64,000 nt of DNA, from assembly GCF_001039355.2 (NCBI RefSeq), contig NW_019775432.1, positions 228,237 to 292,236 of the forward strand, read 5' to 3'. How positions within the stretch are numbered: the stretch's first letter is position 1; each line of letters begins with the position of its first letter. This document shows, piece by piece, positions 23,301 through 35,123 of the stretch. The stretch is from Lingula anatina. Lineage: Eukaryota; Brachiopoda; Lingulata; Lingulida; Lingulidae. The notes beneath the pieces were generated by a model. The model was given only the letters and a program-made list of their open reading frames with translations. It had not been told where the DNA came from and made no database searches. A program made the translations under genes and the position numbers.

Positions 23301-25920
23301 GTAAGCTGGTTATTTTGTCGACAGGTTTTTGCGAGGTGATTGTTATAGTCACTTGTGGTTTTCTTTACAAGTTAGCCATCGGTTTTTTGCCTTAAGAGAC
23401 GCGATTTGATACTACTCATTTGGAGACGAAGAAAAGAATCGGAGGCAAAAGCGTAAGGGAAAAACCAGCGTTATAGCTATTGCATTTTAGAACATAAAAA
23501 TTACGATAATTATGATGATAACAATATTGATAATAATAATGATAAGTTATAAGTCAGGAATTAGTCTAGTGCTGTCTAGAATATTTCAAAATTCATACGA
23601 CGGGAGTAACTATTCCTTTTTTTTTTTTTTTTTTTGTAAATAAATCAGTCGACAAGAATAAAAACAAATCAAAATGTAGCTGACACTTGAACTAAGGAGT
23701 CCATACTATGCTCTTCACATTTAGTATGAAATCTGATGGGATGCCACTAACATGAAGTTTGTATGTAAAATGATATTTTTTCAAAAATATTCTTTCTATC
23801 AGCGCTTTGCAAAAATATTCAATACAAGTATTGTAGATACTTAAAGCAAACGGAGTGGTGTTGAAACCCGAGTAACTGTAAGTTTAGGATTTGTGAGGAA
23901 ACAATATCTTATTTCCCTCTTGGCTGACATCACATTTATTTCAAGGTGTCCGTTTCGTTATTACAGATTTCAGCGGCTCTTTACTGGAGACACGCATTTT
24001 CGCCGGCCTTATGTTCGACAGGAGGTTTGATCAAAGTAACAACTAGTTTTAACTCATTTAAAAAACATAAAAACGTGTTGTATCTGTGCTAACTACTAAT
24101 TACATTATTATAAAAATTTAACTATATGTCTATGTTAAGCTTTTTCCATGCTTTATTCATCTTTTCTTCTTTTAATACGTATGAATCCAAACATTCCGGT
24201 AATGTTTTGTTATAAAAAGTAATTATACATACAATTAACAATCCGCAATGTTACAGAATTTCAAAAGAAGGAAAAACAAAAGTCATTCGAAAAATTGTGA
24301 AATGATAATGACACTGATAGGCTCTTTTCCTCATGTAAGAAGCGGATTTTGATATATAGGCCTACTTTTGTATATATGTTTCAATCGAGATTCAAATTCA
24401 GGCGTCTTGGTTCGTCTATGGGGAGAGGGGAGAGGACAGAGGACAGAGGGGTTTCTATAAATGTTTCATTTTCTCACGAAATAGGCAACACCCCCCCCCC
24501 CCCCTCCCATTCAATACAAGGATCTCGCATTCCTCCTTGGCGAGATGCCAGTTAGGATTTCGCTTTGGCCAGAATCAAATCCAAACACATCGGTGCCTCA
24601 TTGTGACATGAATACTGTTCTTGATCAGAGACTACGACTCAATTTGTGTCGGATTCAAGAGGAAAGGCATGCCATATTACTTTTTAGTTATTATGGATCC
24701 TTCACATTATAAATCTATTGTAATTCAAAAGAAATAAATAGAGAGATGATCCAAAAAAGTGAAAGGGCGTTGCCGTTTTTGAAGGCAACCGATTGTGTCT
24801 TCAAATCAATTGTATAAAAGGTCAAAAAGCCAAGTTGTGATATTTTCAGATACCCTATTAGACCAGTTTGCACACCTGCTCCTCCAAATTTAAACGTTCC
24901 GAAATTGTCTACCAATTCGTTTGCTTCTACCAAGACTCAGGTGGTATTAATTTCTTTAAGCAATGAAACAACTTCATCTGAAGCATTTTCGGAACTGTCA
25001 TTAGATGCAATGTGGTGTCCTCAGTAACGATATAACCATGAGGCATAATTGATCATACAAACACCACACCCAACCTCTTCTCCATGGTGCTCTGACACGA
25101 ACAAGACTGGAAACCCGTCGGGCAAAATCTTCACGCCTCTGAGTCACACAGCTAATGAAACAGAGCCCCCCTATTTCCTGAATATAGGCTGCTTTCCTAC
25201 GCTTTAATCTCCAGCGTTGTTCAACTTAACGGCGGAAACAGGGGATACTTCCACTCAGTCCCCCCGGACGTGGCGAAAACGCATGGAGAACTTTTAACTC
25301 TGTTCAAAGCAAAGCTGTGGCAGTTTTTAATGGTGTGTACAGGAATCTCGGTGTCTCTCTACACACACACAGTGACGCAGCGGGATAAATGCAGTTGATT
25401 AAAAACAGCGTGGACTCAGGTTGTAAAGGTTTATGCAGGAATTTTGGAGTCTTTTTTTCCAGAAACTGTATCATATTTGGCTTGAATACACAAGGGGGCA
25501 GGCATAATGTCCTTTATGATATGGGATCTCATTTAATTAATGACAGATAGGCATACGTATGCCCCCGGCCTTAAGAGTGTAATTAGCCGGCTGGCACGTG
25601 AAATTATTCAGGAGGCGCTCTTTCTGTCTCGCGAGAAGCGCTGTTTGTTGTATTTTTGGATGAATTCCAACAACAATGCATGTGCGAAGTTCGGACAAAG
25701 ACTAATCGAGACGTGAAGTAGGTCGATTTTACTCTCTGTCGGGGTCCCTTCTGGCTGTTACGAATTTGGACGAAGGATCTCGACATATTTGTACCAGCTA
25801 GGAGGGCCTCTGGCAGAGGTTGGGTCGATCTTTCCTCTTTTGAAATTTTGATTAAGCGTTAATGACTATCTTTGTTTGTTAACTATTAAATAAATAATTA
25901 AATGGTTGCTTGGGTTTAGG
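23301..25920. other. Intergenic or intronic, no feature seen
   Basis: Contains a poly-T run (about 23619-23635) and a poly-C run (about 24490-24504). No supported gene or mobile element. Confidence 0.5.
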
Positions 25921-25939
25921 CAAGTCGCCTTGTCCTCCT

Positions 25940-26575
25940 GCCAGCATGTCTGTTAGTCATCCAGCCCTTCAGGCATCCAGCCCGTAAGTGCAGCCCATCA
26001 GTCAGTCAACCCGTCAGTCATCCAACCCATCAGTCAGTAAGCCCATCAGTCATCCGGCCCATTAGTCAGTAATCCCGTCAGTCGTCCAGCCCATCAGTCA
26101 GATAATCCGTCAGTCATCCAGCCCATCAGTCAGTAAGCCCGTCAGTCAGCCAGCCCAGCGGTCAGTCAGTCAGCAATCCTACCAGTCAACCAGCTAGTCC
26201 ATAAGTCGTTCAGTCCTGCAGCCAGTAACCCCGTCAGCTAGTCAGTCCGTCAACTACTCAGTCCGTCAGTTAACCATTCCGTCAGCTAGTAAGTCCGTCA
26301 GTTTGTCGGCAGTCATCAATCGCGCCAGTCATCCAGTAAGTCATTCAGCCCGCCAGCCAGTAAGCCTGTCAGCTAGTCAACCCAGCATTCAGTCAGCCCG
26401 TCGGCTAGTCAGCCTGTTAGTCGGTCAGCCCGTTCCATCAGTTAGTCAGCTCAGCATTCAGTCAGCCCGTCAGTTAGTCAGCTCAGCATTCAGTCAGCCC
26501 GTCAGTTAGTCAGCCTGCCAGGCAGTCAGATATCTAGCATCAGTAGGCTAACTGCCTGCCAACCCGTCAATTAGT
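25940..26575. repeat. Degenerate CAGTCAGT/CAGCCCGTCAG satellite, ~635 bp
   Basis: A long block made of variants of cagtcagt, catccagcccatcagtcagt and agcccgtcagttagtcag. Some higher-order units recur, such as gtcagctcagcattcagtca, which appears twice at 26440-26510. Open frames through it (Ser/Gln/Pro-rich) are a by-product of the repeat. Confidence 0.9.
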
Positions 26576-27501
26576 CGGAAGAATCTGGGTCATATTTGCG
26601 ACGAATTACATCTGCAAAACTTAAAGGAAACAGATAAGCTTCCTACCACTCCTGTCAGAATCCTTCGAACTAATGATGATATTTGTTATGTGATGATTAA
26701 CAATATGATGCAAAATCTTTCAATTTCCACTCTTCCCGCGGATTAAAAACAAAACCTTTAATATTAAATGCGATGGCCATCATTCACGGAAACGATGTAT
26801 CTAGATTATAACCTGGCTGATTGTTCTTGTGTCGCCTGGTCGGTAATTAAATAAGAAGTGTCAGGCGATCGTCTCAACTATAGGGAAGTATAATTTTACA
26901 ATATGCTGTCAAACCTCCATAGTTGCCTAGAAAACGGAACTCTTCTTACGTAGATCTATTGCCTAATGTCTTATTAAGCCTGGAATCAAGTCTGGGAACA
27001 ATAGGGGTCTGTCCTAGATACTAGTATGTAGAATTCGCGTAGATGCGTATGGCGGGTTTCTATATACAGTAGTTATATGCTTAAATATGAGAATTTGTTT
27101 ACATTGTCATTGCTTAGACGAAATAGTAAGCAAATATGTGGTTAGATAATCAGTTTAGAAAATTATGAAGCTATTCTGCAGGTGACTTTTAGGTCGTATT
27201 CATATATCCTGGGATTTTCTCCCCACTTGACTCATGAATCATCGCTAGACCTGTTCTTACACTAGATTTGATTTGATGTTCTGAACCATTTCTAATAAGG
27301 TAATTTAACTCTCTAATTAGAAAATCTAATTCAATGCCGAGTAGGGCTTTTAGACCACCATACTTTCCAGAACATTTTAGAAGGAAATATTGACATCAGG
27401 TATTTTAAATTTCATTTAGGGTTTTTGACCGTTTTTAAAGTCCGAATACGGAAAGATTGACAATTTGGCAGGATACGTAGGCAAGAGAAAAAAAAACAAC
27501 T
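26576..27501. other. Intergenic, no feature seen
   Basis: AT-rich sequence without recognisable genes or repeats. Confidence 0.5.
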
Positions 27502-27713
27502 ATGGGCCTGTTCAGAATCAAGTGGATCCGCGGATTAACTGATCCCCAGATCAAATATGGCCGACCCACTTGAAAGCTTGTCGCATAACCCCCAAATAGA
27601 CACTGAACAGATTCCCCACTGGGATTACGCGGTAAGTTTTCAAATAGGGTCGGCCATATTTGATCCGCAGATCTGTTAGTCCGCGGATCAACTTCTGCTG
27701 TTAGTGCGGCCTT
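27502..27713. mobile_element. MITE family 1, member C
   Basis: Shares the inverted arms gatccgcggattaact and gatcaaatatggccgaccca. The interior and outermost ends are diverged (left gggcctgttcagaatca, right gttagtgcggcc). About 212 bp. Confidence 0.8.
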
Positions 27714-28036
27714 TGGGGCATTTTAATCCAAACCGTCATAGTATACCTGTACCTGTAAACTCGGGGTAGCCACTTTCTGACCTGCTATGCACTTAGCTGT
27801 AGGGCTTTTAATGACAACCAACAGATGTTTTTTATGTCACCTTTTAATTAAGACCGACACGTTTCGTTAATTCAATCAACTCTAAGCCTCACGATTCCGG
27901 GGCAAGTATAAATTGTCCTCGGAGATTAACGCCGGTCCCAGGGGCACAGCAATACAGGTGGATGATGAGTGGAAATTGCTGGTAGTTATCAATGAAAAGG
28001 TTTACATTAAAGGCAAAGCATCCTTGTTAGACCTTT

Positions 28037-28037
28037 A

Positions 28038-28073
<36 letters not shown>

Positions 28074-28076
28074 AAA
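28037..28076. repeat. (AAT)n microsatellite
   Basis: About 35-40 bp of aat repeats in otherwise unique sequence. Confidence 0.9.
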
Positions 28077-28841
28077 AAGAATAAAAAAAGAAATTTCTAC
28101 AACTTCATTCTATCAACAAAGTATACAGTCTAAAACAGTTGAGAAAATTATATATATAAACCCGTTTCTAATTTGTGAAGTTACTGAAATTGAAATGCAT
28201 TAGTCTCCATCTCAATTTCAGCATTTGGTCAGGCTCAAAGAATATTTGAAAATACGGTTGATTAATCTGAAATGGCTATTTTGGAACGTGGTAATCTATG
28301 TTTGTGTCGAAATTTCCGGGAAATAAGCTATTTGCTATTTCGCAAACAAGGATCCACAATAACCCTTCTTGGTATGTGTGGTATTTTTGGTATTTTGATT
28401 ACGCATGATCAACACATTCAATGGATAGTCAAGAATATCAACATGTATGTCTTCTTTACACAACTTTCTAGTTAACTTTAAAATTATTCTTTACAAATTT
28501 AAACAAATACCAAAGAAATGGATATTTTATGCCGGAAAAGCACATGGGGAGTTAAATGCATATATACAACACTTTGGGAAACCTTGAAACCGTACCAGAT
28601 TACCAAGACCGAAAAACTGAAAACTGAAACCTGCATGGACGACGGCAAACCTACAGATGGAACATAATCACCACTTTTCTGGGGAATACTCATAGAAATC
28701 CCACTTTACAATAAGTGATAATAACCGGGACTTAAGAATATAAGTACTTGAAAAGCACTCGGAAAATCCAATTGAGACACTCAACGCCTGTTGATCGTGT
28801 CGTGAAGTATTTAACGATTACAGCCGTCTCATTAAACGAAC

Positions 28842-29605
28842 GCTACGAACCGACATATGGCGCGATTTGCAAGATACAGCCACGTACAAACAGTGCCCTG
28901 TGGACCAACGATTGGATTTCGAAAGAACATTTTGACAACTCGAGTTTCAAGAAGCAGGCTGAGGCATGGAATAGTAGGTACACGAGACAGCAGAGAAGGT
29001 GCCAATTCAAAGCCAGGCAGTTCATGGGTTTTTGGACTCTTAATTCATCCCTCATTTTCCTTTTAAGATAGCCCATGCGTTTATCTTAGGGTAAAAACAA
29101 AACAAAAAAAAAAAAAAAAACGAAACTGTACCTGTTTTAACTAGAAAAGTACCTAGAGTTCAGCCAAGGCCGCTCATTTCTCACTATTAACTGATTAACC
29201 AATTAATGGATCACCATTAAAATCTAACCAATTTTAGGTCAGCCAACTATAGACCCGTCATGAAAATTTAATCAAAATCCGTTCATAATTTATTTTTGAG
29301 TGAGACTGGTAGCTGCCGAACCCAAAAAGAAGGTAAAAAAAGATCTCAAAATCATAGATTATAATTATTGAGTAAATTTTTAATTTGGAAAGCAATGACA
29401 ATTGTTGGACACTGTATTTCCGTTATGCGTTCGTTAAATAGCGTTATTTGTGCAATGAACATCATTTTGCGGTTAGTCTCTAATCAATCGGGCAAAGACA
29501 ACGTTGCGTGTATCACCTACATTGAGGAGAACCCAAAACGCAATTCCAAGGATAGGGACATCGAACGGCGTGCAACAGTATTTTTTTGAAAAATGTAGTT
29601 TTCAT

Positions 29606-29647
<42 letters not shown>

Positions 29648-30054
29648 GACATGAATACTGTCAGCCTAATGACCGCTGTCTTTCATATGCACCCTTTTTT
29701 TGCGGCATTGGGTATAATGAAGGCAAGATGCACCCTCTCTCTCTCTCTCTCTCTCTGCATGCATAACCGCCCCCTCCTAACGTTGCCATACTACCGCGAC
29801 ATATCATCCTAGTAGATGACGTCCTTGTGACACTCGCCCTGATATATTACCACAATCATTGTGTTTATTCAATGATCTGATAATTTATCGTCTTTAGATA
29901 AGCTCATGAATACAATATAATTACCTTGATATGTTATATTTGATTTGATAGAGGTATGGAACTGTGACGAAGTTGATGTCTTTAATTTTTGCTGTTACAT
30001 GTACGCGATGCAGTAAATATGGAATTCTGTTATAATCTTCCATATTATTTATTA
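28842..30054. repeat. 1.2-kb duplicated segment, left copy
   Basis: Begins gctacgaaccgacatatggc and ends ttccatattatttatta; near-identical to 30350-31567. The copies differ mostly in homopolymer and CT-tract lengths and scattered substitutions. Open frames of about 70-107 codons occur in both, but I recognise none and frame conservation is not selective. A CT microsatellite lies near 29610-29645. Confidence 0.9.
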
Positions 30055-30347
30055 GGCCACACTTTTTTATTTTTATGGATGACATCCTCTGGGGACCCCA
30101 AAATCGGTGCGAAAAAAAAAAAAAAAACAGTCCAAAAAAAAAAAAAACTGCTTAAGAAAAGTTATGTTTTCAGTACACAGAAACACGTATCAAACTAACA
30201 ACATGTCTTTATCCATGTTCTCAAAATATTAAAGCATTGTGAATAGGGCCTACTTCGTAGAAAGGTAAAAAGTCATGAATATATATATGCTGCATATTAC
30301 CAAATCTAATTAAGGTTATTTCATGCATTCTGTTGGTATAGCAATCA
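30055..30347. other. Sequence present only beside the left copy
   Basis: About 290 bp between the end of the duplicated segment and the contig join, with poly-A runs at about 30110-30127 and 30134-30147. It is probably the part of one haplotype not matched by the other. Confidence 0.5.
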
Positions 30348-30348
30348 N
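30348..30348. other. Single n: second contig join
   Basis: Followed at once by the right copy of a 1.2-kb segment that also lies just upstream. This is the same signature as the join at 8753. Confidence 0.85.
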
Positions 30349-30349
30349 T

Positions 30350-31214
30350 GCTACGAACCGACATATGGCGCGATTTGCAAGATACAGCCACGTACAAACA
30401 GTGCCCTGTGGACCAACGATTGGATTTCGAAAGAACATTTTGACAACTCGAGTTTCAAGAAGCAGGCTGAGGCATGGAATAGTAGGTACACGAGACAGCA
30501 GAGAAGGTGCCAATTCAAAGCCAGGCAGTTCATGGGTTTTTGGACTCTTAATTCATCCCTCATTTTCCTTTTAAGATAGCCCATGCGTTTATCTTAGGGT
30601 AAAAAAAACGAAACTGTACCTGTTTTAACTAGAAAAGCACCTAGAGTTCAGCCAAGGCCGCTCATTTCTCACTATTAACTGATTAACCAATTAATGGATC
30701 ACCATTAAAATCTAACCAATTTTAGGTCAGCCAACTATAGACCTGTCATGAAAATTTAATCAAAACCCGTTCATAATTTATTTTTGAGTGAGACTGGTAG
30801 CTGCCGAACCCAAAAAGAAGGTAAAAAAAGTTCTCAAAATCATAGATTATAATTATCGAGTACATTTTTAATTTGGAAAGCAATGACAATTGTTAGACAC
30901 TGTATTTGCGTTATGCGTTCGTTAAATTGCGTTATTTGTGCAATGAACATCATTTTGCGGTTAGTCTCCAATCAATCGGGCAAAGACAACGTTGCGTGTA
31001 TCACCTACATTGAGGAGAACCCAAAACGCAATTCCAAGGATAGGGACATCGAACGGCGTGCAACAGTATTCTTTTGAAAAATGTAGTTTTCGTTATTTCT
31101 CTCTCTCTCTCACTCTCTCTCTCTCTCTCTCACGACATGAATACTGTCAGCTTAATGACCGCTGTCTTTCATATGCACCCTTTTTCGCGGCATTGGGTAT
31201 TATTAAGGCAAGAT

Positions 31215-31273
<59 letters not shown>

Positions 31274-31567
31274 GCATAACCGCCCCCTCCTAACGTTGCC
31301 ATACTACCGTGACATATCATCCTGGTACATGACGTCCTTGTGACACTCGCCCTGATATATTACCACAATCATTGTGTTTATTCAATGATCTGATAATTTA
31401 TCGTCTTTAGATAAGCTCATGAATACAATATAATTACCTTGATATGTTATATTTGATTTGATAGAGGTATGGAACTGTGACGAAGTTGATGTCTTTAATT
31501 TTTGCTGTTACATGTACGCGATGCAGTAAATATGGAATTCTGTTATAATCTTCCATATTATTTATTA
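30350..31567. repeat. 1.2-kb duplicated segment, right copy
   Basis: Counterpart of 28842-30054. Its CT tract at about 31214-31269 is longer than the left copy's. After ttattta at 31567 the flanks diverge. Confidence 0.9.
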
Positions 31568-33534
31568 ACTACTTTCCAGTTGATTCCTGCGCCGCTTTCT
31601 TTCCTTTTCTAACTCTACCTCATGCAATCTCTAGCGGCCTTCTCTCTGTTTACATAACACGAAGTTGTATTAGTATCATAAGAGCATGTCAATCAACTCA
31701 GTTCCTCTACAAAACACTCCCCTCTCCTTACTGCCTCGTGGCTGTCAATTACCAACGTTACAGAAAGTGCGCGTGTGTGTGTGTGTGTGCGCGCGTGTGT
31801 CCTTGGGTGTGTTCTTTTGTTTTTGTGTCAATAGTTGTATTATGTGAAACCATGGAACTGAATGGGACGCCTTGTATACTTGTATGTGATGGTGTCCCTT
31901 GTACAGGCGCACAATCAAATAAACGCCACATCTAGCAGTGGGAAGAACTTGGGACCCCCCCCCCCCCCTTTCTCTCTCTCTCTTTCTCTCTCTCTCTCTC
32001 CTGTGCATAGAAAGGAAGAGAGCTGTTGTCCTTACGCCTTACTTGCCATATTTCTGTCACCATCTATTGACTCGGTTTACTTCGACTTTGCCTTCTTAAT
32101 TCTAAATCACCCACTGCGTGGCTAGTGTCAAAAGTGCATCGAACTATTTATCGAAAATGCATCCGGTCACGCAGAAAGCTTTATCGGTTAATAAAGGATG
32201 TGGTTCCAATGGACATCCTCATGTCTGCATAGGGTATGTAGCTCTTCAGACTATCCACGATTATATATGTTTAAACTGTACGTGATTAACGTTTTTTATG
32301 AATTTTTTTTTCTCTCGCTGCCTAGCTTATATATTTTATTGCATTATCTTTTGTTCGTTATCTCCCTTTTATATGATATATAAGTATTCATTAGTGGAAA
32401 CTCTGTATTATCAAAGGTAATTGTATGTAAACAAAGAATCAATTATACACGAATGAAATCTATCGTGAAGATAAATTTGATGTTTATCACGTGGCGTCAG
32501 GGTTCACACTGATTGCAGCCGATTACTCATTTCCCTTTTCAAGGCAATCTCTTCTATTTTTACTTGTTTCCTGCATATTATGTCATCTCAGTGGCAAGCG
32601 ACAAAAGTGTACAAAAACTGATTAAATTTTTTCTTTATCTTTTTTTCTGGAAAGAGGGTTATCGTCATTATTGAGGAAGATGCAATTGCGGTTAGATGCA
32701 TATTTTCCAAGAAAAGAAAAAGTGACATTTTATCAAAAATATGTTTGAAACATTTTTAAAGAACACATAAGATACCCCCCTGTTGGGGGTGTGTGGTTTA
32801 TTTAAAGAAGAATGTCAAAAATTAAGCATTTTATCGCAGAATATCGAAAATCAGTATGAAATATTCCATTGCCTTAGTGCTTTTAGTTGTCTTCATCGTG
32901 TCTATTTTTCTGTGCGCAGATTATCAGGTTTGATTTTTCAAGGTGCAAAAACCGGTCCTTCCTGCGAGGAAACGGACTAGACAGCATAATTCTTGTAAGC
33001 ATGCCTTACGTGCTTCCTCCGGATCGCATTTACTTCTGGACTCTCGGTTTTCCCGAGAACTAACGTGCACAGCGTTTTAATACGGAGACGCGAACAACAT
33101 CGCTATTATATGATCTGGCTGGGGCACGCGGCATTGCACGCAGCCGACCCTGAGGTTCAAGGGGTCATGCAAAATGATTTTTGAGTTTGATGCAGATTGC
33201 CATAGTAACGCTTTTAACGTCTGCGTTAAATGCAATCGGTGTGGAAACACGTTGGAAGTTGCGTGACAACATGCTGACATTCATATCCGTGTCACCTAAA
33301 AGATGACAAAGAAATCAAACTGGTTATTTTCCATTTCGTTGGTTCGTATATGGTAGTAGCTTGGTTATATTAATGATAGTGTACAGCATCCTTTGTTACT
33401 ACCTGTACATATGCTTTTTAAATTGGGGGGAACTTAATGGAGAATTTTTCTTGTGAGACCTCAGAGAACAGATAAGTGAAAAAGTCCGTACATGGCAATC
33501 GGGGGGTCAAAAACTTGAGTATTCTGGCACTGTT
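31568..33534. other. Intergenic, simple repeats only
   Basis: GT-rich tract (about 31770-31800), poly-C plus CT tract (about 31957-32000), otherwise unique AT-rich DNA. No gene is supported. Confidence 0.5.
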
Positions 33535-33727
33535 TAAGAGCACATTCAGAACAGCGGACTAACATGTCCGCGGATCGAATATGGCCGACCCACTAGAATG
33601 CCAGTTTCGTAATTCCCTCGGGGAATCTATTCAGTGTCTAATCAGGAATAAAGGGGCAAGCTTTTCAGTGGGTCGCCATATTTGATCGGCGGATCTGTTA
33701 GTACGCTGTTCTGAATGTGTGCTCTAT
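33535..33727. mobile_element. MITE family 1, member D
   Basis: Ends taagagcacattcagaacag and its near complement ctgttctgaatgtgtgctct. Inner arms are cggactaacatgtccgcgg and ccgacccact. 193 bp, palindromic, non-coding. Confidence 0.9.
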
Positions 33728-34019
33728 GAAGAGTGTCTGGCCTGAAGTCCTCCATAATTTTTCCATAGCACAGCAGATAACATTGTAAACATCAAGTACG
33801 GTATGGAATATATTGGCCTGAAAAAAATCCTTGGACCCGTCAAAGATAAGTTTACCCCCAAAACGCAGGCATTATATCATTCGACAGATTATGAAATTAA
33901 AAACACTAAAATTGCTGAAATTAGCAATTTTCATTTATTCATCATTCCGTTAATCATTTGCACTTGGTAACTGAAGTCGTGCAATACCTTGTGAATGCAC
34001 CGTACCTACGAAGCTAATA

Positions 34020-34021
34020 AC

Positions 34022-34053
<32 letters not shown>
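34020..34053. repeat. (AAT)n microsatellite
   Basis: About 30 bp of aat repeats. The surrounding DNA (33728-34852) has no other feature I can support. Confidence 0.9.
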
Positions 34054-34055
<2 letters not shown>

Positions 34056-34852
34056 CATATTTGAAAGAAATATCAAACGATGGCAAACAAGCCGTTCACG
34101 ACAATAAAAACACAAGCACACACTGTTAGCTAATCTCGATACTTGAGATTCGATCGTATTGAATGTTAATTTCTGTCTCGCAAGCAACTGCTGCCCGGCC
34201 ACAACTAAACCTTTATTGCACTAATTGCTTCGAACTTAAGGTTACGTGCAAAAGTTTTTGTCACGGGATTAATTAACTATAAGGACCTTTCACTTGGACG
34301 ATATTTTATACGTCAAGTTATCAGCGGGGTAACGAGATATTGGTAAGATAAGACTTAATCCAGCAGATTGGGAGTCTTTTGAAAAGTATGGATATCTGTC
34401 ACAGGGATTTTGACTTTCCACGCATATTTCACGTGGTAAAAGCACACGTTATCTACATATTATATGTAATCGGTATGAATGCTGTGAGATGGGGATCATC
34501 AGTCCAGATGTGTGGCACTAATCTTTGTCATGCTCTAACTATACATGTATAAACGGTTCAAGTAGGTCGTAATTACATAAGGTATTCCCGGGAAAAGCAA
34601 TTAGTGGCCATTTATCAGGTACTGTTTGATTGGCGTAAAAGCACCTGATGCTACAGCTTATAACTCGCACCCATGAACTGCTTTAAAGGCAATTTTCGTT
34701 GAGGCGGCCTCATCATTTCTTAGATTGTTCTACTGGTACATCGGCTACGCCTATGTTATCGGCCGCGGCTTACTGGCTACCATTGTGACTTTTCTTTTTG
34801 ATTTAGAAGGAAGTACGTTTTGGGCTTGAGTATGTGCATTTATGCCCGTCAA

Positions 34853-34892
<40 letters not shown>
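34853..34892. repeat. (GT)n microsatellite
   Basis: About 40 bp of gt repeats just upstream of the peptide precursor gene. Short Cys/Val open frames through it are artefacts. Confidence 0.95.
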
Positions 34893-34894
<2 letters not shown>

Positions 34895-35123
34895 ATGTGC
34901 GTGCGCTTGTGTGTGAGCTTCCACGTACGCGTGAGTCAGCGAATTGCCATATCTGGTATGATAGACACATAGTAAGAGCCCCTGACGGCAAACCTCTTCC
35001 CTTAAAAAGACAAAACGGACCAAAGCCTTTTTACTGACAATATGAAGGTAACTGACGACCAGATTGCCTCGCGGACCACTATAACAGCTCGTGTAAGTCA
35101 CACCTTACTCTTTATTTTCAGCG

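Noticed and set aside
26303-26509. Ser/Gln/Pro-rich 68-codon frame
   Set aside because: Produced by the CAGT satellite; all frames of such a repeat stay open.
28748-29071. 107-codon frame in the 1.2-kb duplicated segment
   Set aside because: Other frames on both strands are equally open, the duplicate copy lacks the same start, and no domain is visible.
33110-33260. CxxC-containing short frame as a zinc-binding peptide
   Set aside because: Short, with no start or splice context; judged chance.
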